DNA of 64,000 bases, taken from NCBI RefSeq assembly GCF_039978735.1, contig NZ_JBDWAS010000033.1, positions 1 to 64,000 of the forward strand. The letters are read 5' to 3'. This DNA comes from Maricaulis sp039978735 (lineage in GTDB: Bacteria > Pseudomonadota > Alphaproteobacteria > Caulobacterales > Maricaulaceae). How positions within the stretch are numbered: position 1 is the first letter of the stretch; each line of letters starts with the position of its first letter. Both the position numbers and the translations under genes were made by a program. Positions 19,738 through 28,235 of this stretch are shown in pieces. Below the pieces are notes generated by a model. That model ran no database searches. It was given only the letters and a program-made list of their open reading frames with translations, and had not been told where the DNA came from.

Positions 19738-20767
19738 CGCTAGCCTCATCGGATCCGCTTGCCTCGTCGGGTTCGCCGGTTCCGCCGGGTTCGCGCAGCG
19801 GCTCCTCACGGCCGGGCAGGCCGGACCGGATGTGCAGATCGCGCTGCGGGAAGGGGATCTCGATGCCGTTCTCACGGAATTTCCGCCAGATCGCGAACAT
19901 CACCTCGCTCTGCGGACCCCACCGGCCGTCGACGATATTTCCGACCCAGAAATAGAGCAGGAAGTTGATCGAGCTGTCGCCGAATGTGCGTAGGAAGCAC
20001 ACCGGTTCCGGGTCTTCCAGGCAGCGCGGGTGCTCGCGTGCGGCTTCCAGCATCAGGGCATGCACCTTCTCCAGATCCGAGCCATAGGCCACACCGACCG
20101 GTACCTCGACCCGTGCCTTCGAACTCGACAGGGTCCAGTTGGTCACCCGGTTGGTGATGAAGTCCTCGTTCGGGACGAGGACCTCCTTGCCGTCGAAAGT
20201 CTCGATCAGGATGAAGCGCGCGCTGGAGCGGCGCACATAGCCGCTGGTACCGTCGGGCAGTTCGATCAGATCGTCTTCTTCCACCGAGCGCTCGAACAGC
20301 AGGATCAGGCCGCTCACGAAGTTCGAGGCGACTTTCTGCAGGCCGAAGCCCAGACCGATACCCAGCGCGCCGCCGAAGACGGTCAGCGTGGTCAGGTCGA
20401 GCCCGATCAGGTCCAGCGCCACCAGGCCGGAGAGGATGTAGAGGGCAATCTGGAAAACCTTGGTGACCAGGACGCGCGTCGTCTTCCGCATCCGGCTGAG
20501 ATGGGCGAGGCGCTTCTCGATCAGGTCGGACAGGATGGCGGCCGTCCAGAAGACGAGCGCCAGAACCAGTATGCCCCGCAAGACGGTGTAGGCGCTGATG
20601 CGGACATCGCCGACCTGGTAAGTGAGGCTGTCCGTGTCGAGGTATTGGCGCAGCAGTTCGAAATGGCCAGTGAACCCCGCGGCTACGATCCCCGCCAGTG
20701 TCGCGAAGACCAGTATGCGCGCCCAGAGCCCGCTCGGCTTGATGATCGAAAGAAGGAAGTTCTTCAT
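19730..20767 (-). CDS. MscS-family mechanosensitive channel
   Basis: The protein (345 residues from ATG 20767) has two or three N-terminal membrane segments and the conserved MscS pore helix and beta-domain. These read GGALGIGLGFGLQKVASNFVSG, LLFERSVEEDDLIELPDGTSG and DGKEVLVPNEDFITNRVTNWT. It releases solutes on hypo-osmotic stress. The frame stays open to a TTG at 20833 preceded by other potential starts, so 22 extra residues are possible; no strong ribosome site decides between them. It is co-transcribed with the ZntB-like gene and lies near the BCCT gene, giving an osmotic/ion group. Confidence 0.9.
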   Translation of the reverse strand: MKNFLLSIIKPSGLWARILVFATLAGIVAAGFTGHFELLRQYLDTDSLTYQVGDVRISAYTVLRGILVLALVFWTAAILSDLIEKRLAHLSRMRKTTRVLVTKVFQIALYILSGLVALDLIGLDLTTLTVFGGALGIGLGFGLQKVASNFVSGLILLFERSVEEDDLIELPDGTSGYVRRSSARFILIETFDGKEVLVPNEDFITNRVTNWTLSSSKARVEVPVGVAYGSDLEKVHALMLEAAREHPRCLEDPEPVCFLRTFGDSSINFLLYFWVGNIVDGRWGPQSEVMFAIWRKFRENGIEIPFPQRDLHIRSGLPGREEPLREPGGTGEPDEASGSDEASDA

Positions 20768-20869
20768 GCGTTTGGCGATGATCCGGATGAATTGCGCTGT
20801 TTCCTGCCTACCTCTGGCCGCGCGGACAGGCAAGGACCGGGCGAGGTGCCAGCGGCGGGTTCGAGCGCG

Positions 20870-23800
20870 CTAGTAGTCGCGCCGCCAGCGGATCGCGACC
20901 GAGGCATCGGTGTCGGCAGACAGGCGCGACAGCACGCTGAGATCGGGGGTCAGCTGCCACTCCACCAGCGCCTGGCCGAGCGCCGATGTGCCGCCGGTGC
21001 CCAGTTCCACATAGACATTGTCGCCTAGCCGGACGCCGCCGGTGACGGCGATATTGCCATCGGCGTCGGTCGAGACGGACAGCCGGTCGATCCCGGCCAG
21101 GTCACGCAGCTGGCCGACAATGTTCAACAGGCTCTGACCCGAAAGCTGGGCCGCCAGCTGGGCTGCCTCGAAGGCGCCCAGCTCGCTGACCGACTCGTCG
21201 AACAGCAGACGCGACAGGATTTCGTCTTCCGGCAGGGCAGGATCGCTGCTCAGCGTCACGCTGGGACTGCGCACAGGTCCCTCGATCCTGGCCGTCGCCG
21301 AGAAACCGGGGCGTTCATGCGCGGCGGTCAGGTCGACGCGGGCATCTTCCGGCGCGCCGTCGAAGCGGACCTCGCCACCCTCCAGCCGGAAGCGCCGGTT
21401 GAAAACGAAGGCCGTGCCGTCGAGCAGCATGGCCCGGCCGCTCAGTTCGGGCTTGCCCACGGCGCCGCTGGCGTTGAGGTCGAGCCCCCACTCGGACGAG
21501 AAGGTTGAGGAGTCGATGTAGATGTTCCGGTCCGCCTCGACGGAATAATCGAGCCGCATCGGCAGTACATTGCGCGAATAGCTCTGCCGGCCCTTGGGCA
21601 GGTTGATCTCCTGCACGTCGATCTCCGGGATCGAGGCGGCGCCGTTCATCGAGGGCCGGATACGGGCGCGATCGACATGGGTCGAGCCCGAGATCAGCAG
21701 GCCCCGGGCGTCGAGCGCCAGATTGGCATTGCCGGTTGCCTGGATGGTCATGTCGTCGCGGCGCGCCGCCTGGAACCGGTCGAATTCCAGTTCGGCTTCG
21801 CCCCGGGGCCCCTCGGTCGGCAGACGCAGGACGCCGGAACCCGTCAGCCGTCCGCTCTCGCCATCGCTGGCCGACAGTTCGGTCAGTTCCAGGCCGCTGC
21901 CATCGAAGGTGGCTGCGAGTTCCAGGTCGCGGATCGTGGCGCCGGTCGCAGTGGCCGTGACCTGACCGCCGGAGAGTTGCAGCAGGCCTGCGAGTTCCGG
22001 CGCGCCGCGGACACCGGTGAGATCGACCTCGGCCACCAGCTCACCTCTCTCGATGCGCGCATCCGGCGGCACGAGGAGAGTGGCGAGGTCGGCAATATCG
22101 CCGCGAAGGCGCAACCGGCCGGAGATCGGGCTGCCATCCTCGCCGGCCAGCATGGCGAGGCGGGGCGTGGGGCCTTCCCGCACGAGAGTGGCGTTGCCGG
22201 AGAGATCGTCGCCGGTCAGCGTCATCTCGACACGGGCGTTTTCGGCGACGTCGAGGACGAGATCGGCATCGACGGGTTGCGCGCTGTCGGCCGCAAGAGC
22301 AGCGAGATCGTCAATGCCCAGCTCGGCACCGCCTTGCCAGAGGCCGTCGATACGTTCCAGCCGGACCTCGCCGGACAGCATGCCCGCCGCCGGCGGGAAG
22401 GCGGTGATATCGGCGATGACCGCCACGGGCAGTCCGGCAAGCCCGGCCTCCAGTTCGGCCTGGCCGCCGGTGCGGGCATAGCGCCAGGACAGTGTGCCGT
22501 CGCCGATCGTGGTGGCACCGCCGGCCCGGTAATCGCCATTGGCATAGTCCAGCGTGATCGGTTCGGCCGTGCGGATGCGGTGAATGCTCCAGCGGCCCGA
22601 CGGGCTGAGGCTCAGCGACACGACGCCGTCCTCGCTGATACCCAGGCGGCCGGCGGCATTGAGGGTCAGTGGGCTGCGCAGGCGCCCGGTTGCCGTCGTC
22701 CGCACCGCCATGTCCGACAGGGGCCCGTCCAGCCGCAGCGTCGCCTCGGCGAGGTAGCCGCCGGAGAAGGAGTGACCGGTTACGATGAGTTCGGCGTCCA
22801 GTACACCGTCGCGCAGGGCTTCCGGCGAGGCGGAATAGCGGATGCTGGACCGGGCCCGGTCGCCCAGTTCCATGTCGAAAGCGGCGTCGAGCCGCTGCGT
22901 CGTCTGCTCGGCCGAGGCCGAAATCCGGAAGGGGCCGATCAGGCTTTCATCGATATGCGCCGACCAGGTGTCGCCGGCACGGGTGACGGCGCCGGTCATG
23001 CGGACCGGTTTGCCGTTGCGCGTTGCTTCCAGGATCCAGTCGGCCGTCAGGCTGCCGTCCTGCCAGACGGTCTCGATTGCGAGATTGGGTTCGTTGACTG
23101 TGAGCTGGCCGGCGGTGATGGCATTGCTGCGTGTCGCCGTGCGGATCTCGATACGTCCGTTTCCGGCGGCATTGACACGGAAGGCCGTCGCCAGGGCGCC
23201 GTCGATCTCTGCGGCCTCGACCGGCAGCTGGCCGGACAGGGCGAGATCGCCTTCGGCTGTCCAGCCATCGCCGCGTGTCTGTCCCCGGCCGGAAAGATCC
23301 ACGCCGCTGGCGCGGGCGCGGATATCGCGCATCTGCCAGCCTTCGTCGGTCCGCGCGACCGTCACTTCTCCTTCCAGGTCCTGCAGCAGGTCGGCATAGG
23401 CCGGGTCCCAGACGACAGAGGCTGCGTCGACGGTCAGGTGTGCGCTTTGCCAGGACTGTGCGTTCAGGGTCAGGCGGGCCGGGCCCGATGCGCGCGATGT
23501 GAGGCGGGCAATGTCGTTGATCGCCAGAACCGCATCCAGCGTGGGATCGTCTTCGCCGAGCGGGTATCGGCCGGAGGCGTCGAGGCGTGCATGGCCGGTC
23601 TCGACGGCCAGGCGATCGATCTCCAGCGCGCGGGCTTGCCCGTCCCAGGTGCCGGCAAAGTCCAGCGCCGCCGTATCGCCGATCAGGGGGGCGGCCTGTT
23701 CGACGGACAGGTGCGGTGATTGCAGGTCCAGCCGGCTCTCGATCATGTAGCGTCCATCACGGCGCACCACCGTGACAGGCCCGGAGACCTGTCCCGCCGT

Positions 23801-24931
23801 GACATAGTCGACGGCCAGCGCCTCTGCGGTGAGCTCACCGTCCAGCCGCAATCCGCTGCCTGTCTCGACCCGGCCGGACCAGCGTGCGGTACGGGCGGTG
23901 ACACGGCCGGAGGTGAGGGCAGCGATCGTGCCGGCGCCGGCACGGGCGCTGACCGTCCAGGCGTTCTCGCCCGCCGGTGCGAGGGTGGCAGAGCCGCTGC
24001 TGGTTTCGGCTTCCAGCCGGGTGAAGGTGAAACCGGCCTCGCGGCTGCCCTCGGCGACGATATCGGCGTCTCCCGCCAGGTCGCGATAGCTTTCCGGAAC
24101 CACGCCCCAGCCCTCGACATCGACCCGGCCTTCGGCGCGCCAGTCGCGTTCCGTCCAGTTGATCCGGGCCCGTACCATCTCCTGATTGCCGGCGCGAAGG
24201 ACGACATCGCCTTCACCCGCGTCGCCATCGCCCGCGATCTCGCCTTCAGCGTGGATCGCCCGCCCGGACAGGCGCAGCAGGCTGGCAAGCGGCCCGTCGG
24301 CTGCACCGAAGGCATCCAGCGTGCCAGCGATGCCGTTGCCGTCGATCCGCAGGTCGGCGGCCAGACGGTCGCCCTCGGCATCGATCCGCTCGGCATCCAG
24401 ATGAAGGCGTGCACCATCGCCCGCACCGGCTTCCGCCGAGGCGTCGATGCGCAGGCGCGACGCCGGTCCCGCGACGCCTTCGGCAAGGGCGAGCTCCGCA
24501 ACGGTCAGCTCACCCAGAATGAGGGCCGGCAGGTCGGGCAGGCCGCCATCGCTGTCCGGCGCGTTCTCGCGTCCGTCCGGCCGGCGCAACACCTCGACCC
24601 GGGCCGCGCTGATGCTGCGGATCCTGTAGGGTTTGAACAAGAGGCTCGAGGCCTGCCAGTCGAGGCTGATGTCTTCGGCCGTCAGCCAGATGCCATCGGC
24701 GTCTGCGAGCGTCAGACGGTCCAGATGAAGGCGGGACAGCGGATCGCCGGACAGGCCCTCGATCGCGATCGTCTGGCCGCCGATCTCGCGGCCGTCCAGC
24801 TGGCTTGTCACCAGCCAGCGCCCCGGCGCACCGCCTGCAGCCAGGCGCAGGCCGGCCACGAGCGCGGCGAGGATCACGACCGTGATCGCGCTCCAGCGCA
24901 GGACGCGGACTATGACCTGGCGCGCTGTCAT
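20870..24931 (-). CDS. tamB: TamB, translocation and assembly module inner-membrane subunit (AsmA/DUF490 family)
   Basis: The 1353-residue protein has one N-terminal membrane anchor (VIVRVLRWSAITVVILAALV). A very long beta-rich periplasmic repeat region follows, then the conserved C-terminal TamB/DUF490 domain (YSVEADRNIYIDSS, LDLNASGAVGKPELSGRA, AFVFNRRFRLEGGEVRFDG, PEDEILSRLLFDES, ending VAIRWRRDY). TamB bridges the inner and outer membranes and, with TamA, supports outer-membrane protein insertion and lipid transport. It begins 3 bp after the tamA stop codon, an operon typical of Proteobacteria. Confidence 0.95.
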   Translation of the reverse strand: MTARQVIVRVLRWSAITVVILAALVAGLRLAAGGAPGRWLVTSQLDGREIGGQTIAIEGLSGDPLSRLHLDRLTLADADGIWLTAEDISLDWQASSLLFKPYRIRSISAARVEVLRRPDGRENAPDSDGGLPDLPALILGELTVAELALAEGVAGPASRLRIDASAEAGAGDGARLHLDAERIDAEGDRLAADLRIDGNGIAGTLDAFGAADGPLASLLRLSGRAIHAEGEIAGDGDAGEGDVVLRAGNQEMVRARINWTERDWRAEGRVDVEGWGVVPESYRDLAGDADIVAEGSREAGFTFTRLEAETSSGSATLAPAGENAWTVSARAGAGTIAALTSGRVTARTARWSGRVETGSGLRLDGELTAEALAVDYVTAGQVSGPVTVVRRDGRYMIESRLDLQSPHLSVEQAAPLIGDTAALDFAGTWDGQARALEIDRLAVETGHARLDASGRYPLGEDDPTLDAVLAINDIARLTSRASGPARLTLNAQSWQSAHLTVDAASVVWDPAYADLLQDLEGEVTVARTDEGWQMRDIRARASGVDLSGRGQTRGDGWTAEGDLALSGQLPVEAAEIDGALATAFRVNAAGNGRIEIRTATRSNAITAGQLTVNEPNLAIETVWQDGSLTADWILEATRNGKPVRMTGAVTRAGDTWSAHIDESLIGPFRISASAEQTTQRLDAAFDMELGDRARSSIRYSASPEALRDGVLDAELIVTGHSFSGGYLAEATLRLDGPLSDMAVRTTATGRLRSPLTLNAAGRLGISEDGVVSLSLSPSGRWSIHRIRTAEPITLDYANGDYRAGGATTIGDGTLSWRYARTGGQAELEAGLAGLPVAVIADITAFPPAAGMLSGEVRLERIDGLWQGGAELGIDDLAALAADSAQPVDADLVLDVAENARVEMTLTGDDLSGNATLVREGPTPRLAMLAGEDGSPISGRLRLRGDIADLATLLVPPDARIERGELVAEVDLTGVRGAPELAGLLQLSGGQVTATATGATIRDLELAATFDGSGLELTELSASDGESGRLTGSGVLRLPTEGPRGEAELEFDRFQAARRDDMTIQATGNANLALDARGLLISGSTHVDRARIRPSMNGAASIPEIDVQEINLPKGRQSYSRNVLPMRLDYSVEADRNIYIDSSTFSSEWGLDLNASGAVGKPELSGRAMLLDGTAFVFNRRFRLEGGEVRFDGAPEDARVDLTAAHERPGFSATARIEGPVRSPSVTLSSDPALPEDEILSRLLFDESVSELGAFEAAQLAAQLSGQSLLNIVGQLRDLAGIDRLSVSTDADGNIAVTGGVRLGDNVYVELGTGGTSALGQALVEWQLTPDLSVLSRLSADTDASVAIRWRRDY

Positions 24932-24934
24932 GGA

Positions 24935-26644
24935 TCAGAAGGCCTGGCCGAGGCTGAAATAGATCTGCACGGGATCCTCGCCATCGCGCCGGTCGAGCGG
25001 CGTGGCGATGTCGACCCGCACGGGGGCGAAATCGAAGTAATACCGCACGCCCACCCCGACGGCGGTGCGAAGGTTGGACAAGTCGGGCTGGCGGTCGCTG
25101 GAGGCCATGGCGGAGTCGACAAAGCCGACCACACCCCAACGTTCGCGCACCCGCCAGCGCAGCTCGGCGCTTGTCTCGACCACAGAAATCCCGCCGAAGG
25201 GCGTTCCGTCCGGCGCTTGGGGGTTGAGGGACTGATAGTCGAAGCCGCGCGCGGAACCGCCGCCGCCGGCATAGAAACGCTGGTCGGCCGGCATGGCCGT
25301 CGCCGAGGCTCCAAAGACAGACCCGACCCGCATACGCAGGGCGGCCACGGTGTTGTCGCTGAGGCGGTAATAGGTGCTGGCGCGGCCTTCCAGACGCACA
25401 TACTGGCAGCCGCAATCGCCCAGCGTCGTCGCGGGCGTTACCTGAACCATGCCATAGATACCGCTGTCCGGATCGAGCGGGTCTGTCCGGGAGTCATAGC
25501 TGGCCACCAGATCGACGGCGGCCGTGATGACGTCGCGCTCGCCGAAGGCATCGGTGACGCGCGACCAGTCGATGTGTGGGCCGATGCCATAGGTCCGCCG
25601 GCCATCGCGCCGGGTGACTTCCACACCGATCTCGGCCTCTTCCTGCTGGTAGGCGTCCGTGTCCTCGCTGACGAGACCGGCATGCAGGCGCAGTGTCTGG
25701 TCGAAGCGGCGCCAATGCGGACGCGACACGCTGGCCAACAGCGACTGGTTCAGCGTCGCAATCCCTGCCGACAGGGTCAGCGTCTCGTCATTGCCGCGCA
25801 GATTGCGCCGGATCCAACGAACATTGCCGCCGCCGCCTTCACTGGTGGAATAGCTGAGCCCGGTCTCGATGGAATGGCGGGCCGAGGGTGTGAGTTCGAC
25901 ATCGACAGGCCGGTTGCCGTCCTCGCCGACCGGACCCAGCGTGATGTCGGCGGCGCCGACGCTGTCCAGCTCGGTCAGGCGTTTCTGGTATTCCAGTATC
26001 TCTTCGCGGTTTGCAGGCTCCCCGGTGGTGAAGGGCGACATGCGCGCGATGAATTGCGGGTTCCACGGGCCCGTATCCCGCTCGATCTCGCCATAGGTCG
26101 ACCAGGGTCCCGGTGTGTAACGGAAGGTGATCCGGCCCTCTTCGGTGGCGTGATCGACCACCACGCGCCGGTCCTCGATCCGGGCGTCGGGCCAGCCGGA
26201 ATTGTGCAGGGCAACGAGACCCTGGGCTTCGGCGTCGATGACAGACTGGGCCCGCAGGGGCGTTCCGGTCTCAAGGCCGATCGCGTCCCGGGCGGTGGCA
26301 CGGGCGTCCTCGTCGTCGCCGGTTTCCGTTGCTATGTCGGCGATGATGAAGACCGGGCCAGGGGTGATCTGGACAAGGGCCTCCTGCTGCGGGCCGATCA
26401 TCGGTTCCAGCGTGGCCGCGTAGTAGCCGCGCGAGCGCAGCAGGCGGCGGGCACGGTCGGCCGCAGTCCTTGCATCTCTCAGGGCGCTCGAAACCCCGCC
26501 GGCTTGCGCTTCGCGCTCGCCGATTGCGGTTTCCAGCGCAGCCCGCAGCGACGCATCCGACACGCCCTCGATCCGGGCCAACGGATCGGCGAGGGCCGGA
26601 CCGGTTACCAGCAATGCCAGGACGGGTACGAGTTTGAAGGTCAC
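24935..26644 (-). CDS. tamA: TamA, outer-membrane assembly factor (BamA/Omp85 family)
   Basis: The 569-residue protein has an N-terminal signal peptide (VLALLVTGPALA) and POTRA-like domains through about residue 270. A 16-strand Omp85 barrel follows, with FYAGGGGSARGFDYQSL, which includes the conserved (V/I)RG(Y/F) loop-6 element as RGFDY. The last strand VQIYFSLGQAF ends in Phe, as barrels do. TamA partners TamB, encoded 3 bp downstream. The two adjacent perfect palindromes at 26658-26684 sit just upstream of its ATG. Confidence 0.94.
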   Translation of the reverse strand: MTFKLVPVLALLVTGPALADPLARIEGVSDASLRAALETAIGEREAQAGGVSSALRDARTAADRARRLLRSRGYYAATLEPMIGPQQEALVQITPGPVFIIADIATETGDDEDARATARDAIGLETGTPLRAQSVIDAEAQGLVALHNSGWPDARIEDRRVVVDHATEEGRITFRYTPGPWSTYGEIERDTGPWNPQFIARMSPFTTGEPANREEILEYQKRLTELDSVGAADITLGPVGEDGNRPVDVELTPSARHSIETGLSYSTSEGGGGNVRWIRRNLRGNDETLTLSAGIATLNQSLLASVSRPHWRRFDQTLRLHAGLVSEDTDAYQQEEAEIGVEVTRRDGRRTYGIGPHIDWSRVTDAFGERDVITAAVDLVASYDSRTDPLDPDSGIYGMVQVTPATTLGDCGCQYVRLEGRASTYYRLSDNTVAALRMRVGSVFGASATAMPADQRFYAGGGGSARGFDYQSLNPQAPDGTPFGGISVVETSAELRWRVRERWGVVGFVDSAMASSDRQPDLSNLRTAVGVGVRYYFDFAPVRVDIATPLDRRDGEDPVQIYFSLGQAF

Positions 26645-26657
26645 GCGATATCACCAA

Positions 26658-26684
26658 GGGCAATTGCCCCGGTTCTATAGAACC
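26658..26684. promoter_or_regulatory. Two adjacent perfect palindromes upstream of tamA
   Basis: GGGCAATTGCCC (26658-26669) and GGTTCTATAGAACC (26671-26684) are both perfect palindromes separated by one base, 13 bp upstream of the tamA start. They are candidate operators, or an RNA hairpin in the tamA leader. No known regulator consensus is matched with confidence. Confidence 0.45.
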
Positions 26685-26726
26685 TGCCCGGGGCTGTCGT
26701 CCCCATCCTGCGACATTAAAACCCTG

Positions 26727-28055
26727 TCAGACGGCGCGGCTGTGCTTCTGGCTGGCAGGCTGGAAGCCCGGATCGATGCGCGCAGCGATGTTGCGCACAT
26801 AGGGCAGGCCGGCCGGTGTTACCTTGAGGTGGCCGTCTTCCAGCCGGGCCAGACCGTCAGCAATGACCCCGTCCAGCGCGTCCGGGTCGAACAGGTCGCC
26901 ATCCAGCGGAATGTCGAATGTGCACAGGAGCCGCATGATACGTTCGCCGATCCGGCCTTCGCGCCAGGATCGGGTGACGCCGCGCACGATGGCGGAGCCT
27001 TCGGTCGCCAGCGCCTCGGCATAGCGGGCCGGGTCGGGAATATTCTGGGCATAGCCTTGCGGGGCCTCGGAGATCGAGGAGGCACCGAAACCGATCAGGA
27101 TGTCGTAGGGATCGTCGGTATAGCCCTGGAAATTCCGGCGCAACGATCCGTCGCGTGCGGCCCGGGCAAGCGGGTCTTCCGGCCGGGCGAAATGGTCGAA
27201 ACCTATTGCTGAATAGCCGGCCTCGGTGAGGGCCTGAGCGGCGGCGAGCATCTGATCGAACCGGGCCTGGGCGCCCGGCAGCCGGTCTTCGGGGATGGCA
27301 CGCTGGTGTTTCTTGAACCACGGGACATGCGCATAGCCGAAGACCGAGACACGGTCGGCATCCATCTCGGCGACGGCGCGCGCTGTCGCCTCGACGCGCT
27401 CGATCGTCTGGGCGGGCAGGCCGTACATGACGTCCATATTGATCCGGGAGATGCCGGCGCCGCGCAGTGCCCGCACGGCCGCTTCCACCTGCTCGCGTGG
27501 CTGGATCCGGTGGATCAGGGTCTGCACTTCTTCGGACAGGTCCTGCACGCCCAGGCTGGCGCGGGTTACGCCGTTTGCAGCCAGCGCCTCGCACAGGCGG
27601 CTGTCCAGCCCGCGCGGATCCAGTTCGACGGCGATCTCCGCGTCGGCGGCGAAGTCGTAGCGGGCGCGCAGCGCATCCATCACGGCACCGAAACGCGCCG
27701 GCGACAGCATGTCCGGCGAGCCGCCACCGAAATGCAGGTGATGCACCTTGCCGCGCGCGGGTGCCGGACGGGTCGCGATCTCTGTCAGCAGGGCCTCCAG
27801 ATAGCGCTCGATCCGGCTGTCGCGATTGGGCACGGTGGTGTTGCAGCCGCAATACCAGCACATCGAGCGGCAGAACGGGATGTGGACGTAGAGCGAAAGC
27901 ACCGGTTCGGCCGGCGTTTCCGACATCCATCCCGCCCAGGCGCCGCCGCAGATCCCGTCATTGAACTGGGTTGCCGGCGGATAGGAGGTGTAGCGCGGCA
28001 CGGCCTCCAGGGCGTAGCCGGGCAGAAAAACGGGCGTGTGGAGAATGTCGGTCAT
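26727..28055 (-). CDS. hemN: Oxygen-independent coproporphyrinogen III oxidase
   Basis: The 442-residue radical-SAM enzyme oxidatively decarboxylates coproporphyrinogen III to protoporphyrinogen IX in haem synthesis when oxygen is low. It carries the [4Fe-4S] motif CxxxCxxC in HIPFCRSMCWYCGCNT, the conserved HFGGGSP loop, and VTRASLGVQDLSEEVQ. The initial VPRYTSYPPATQF matches true HemN rather than the HemW/YggW-like branch. Length fits HemN (about 450). It is divergent from zwf. A 12-bp palindrome lies 11 bp upstream of the ATG. Confidence 0.95.
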   Translation of the reverse strand: MTDILHTPVFLPGYALEAVPRYTSYPPATQFNDGICGGAWAGWMSETPAEPVLSLYVHIPFCRSMCWYCGCNTTVPNRDSRIERYLEALLTEIATRPAPARGKVHHLHFGGGSPDMLSPARFGAVMDALRARYDFAADAEIAVELDPRGLDSRLCEALAANGVTRASLGVQDLSEEVQTLIHRIQPREQVEAAVRALRGAGISRINMDVMYGLPAQTIERVEATARAVAEMDADRVSVFGYAHVPWFKKHQRAIPEDRLPGAQARFDQMLAAAQALTEAGYSAIGFDHFARPEDPLARAARDGSLRRNFQGYTDDPYDILIGFGASSISEAPQGYAQNIPDPARYAEALATEGSAIVRGVTRSWREGRIGERIMRLLCTFDIPLDGDLFDPDALDGVIADGLARLEDGHLKVTPAGLPYVRNIAARIDPGFQPASQKHSRAV

Positions 28056-28066
28056 GGCGGGAACGC

Positions 28067-28078
28067 AATCATGTGATT
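28067..28078. promoter_or_regulatory. Palindrome immediately upstream of hemN
   Basis: AATCATGTGATT is a perfect 12-bp palindrome 11 bp before the hemN start codon. It resembles, but does not match, FNR/FixK sites (TTGAT-N4-ATCAA). Oxygen control of hemN is common, so it is a plausible but unproven operator. Confidence 0.3.
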
Positions 28079-28169
28079 ATTTTTGCGGACATTACGTCCC
28101 GCGCCGCGACCGCGCGATGCGCCCAAAGCGCGCAGGCCGGGACATGGAAAGTTTTTCGCCCGGGCGCTT

Positions 28170-28185
28170 ATGTTAGGGGTAACAT
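28170..28185. promoter_or_regulatory. Candidate operator upstream of zwf
   Basis: ATGTTA-GGGG-TAACAT is a perfect 16-bp inverted repeat 50 bp upstream of the zwf ATG. Sugar-responsive repressors (HexR or LacI types) commonly bind such sites in Entner-Doudoroff operons; which protein binds here cannot be told. Confidence 0.45.
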
Positions 28186-28235
28186 TGCTGTAATAGATCC
28201 TCCCCGGACACACGCCGCAAACCCCGGAAGGCAGC

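Noticed and set aside
23720..26680. A 986-codon open frame antisense to tamA and part of tamB
   Set aside because: No motif, low complexity, and fully covered by TamA/TamB on the other strand.
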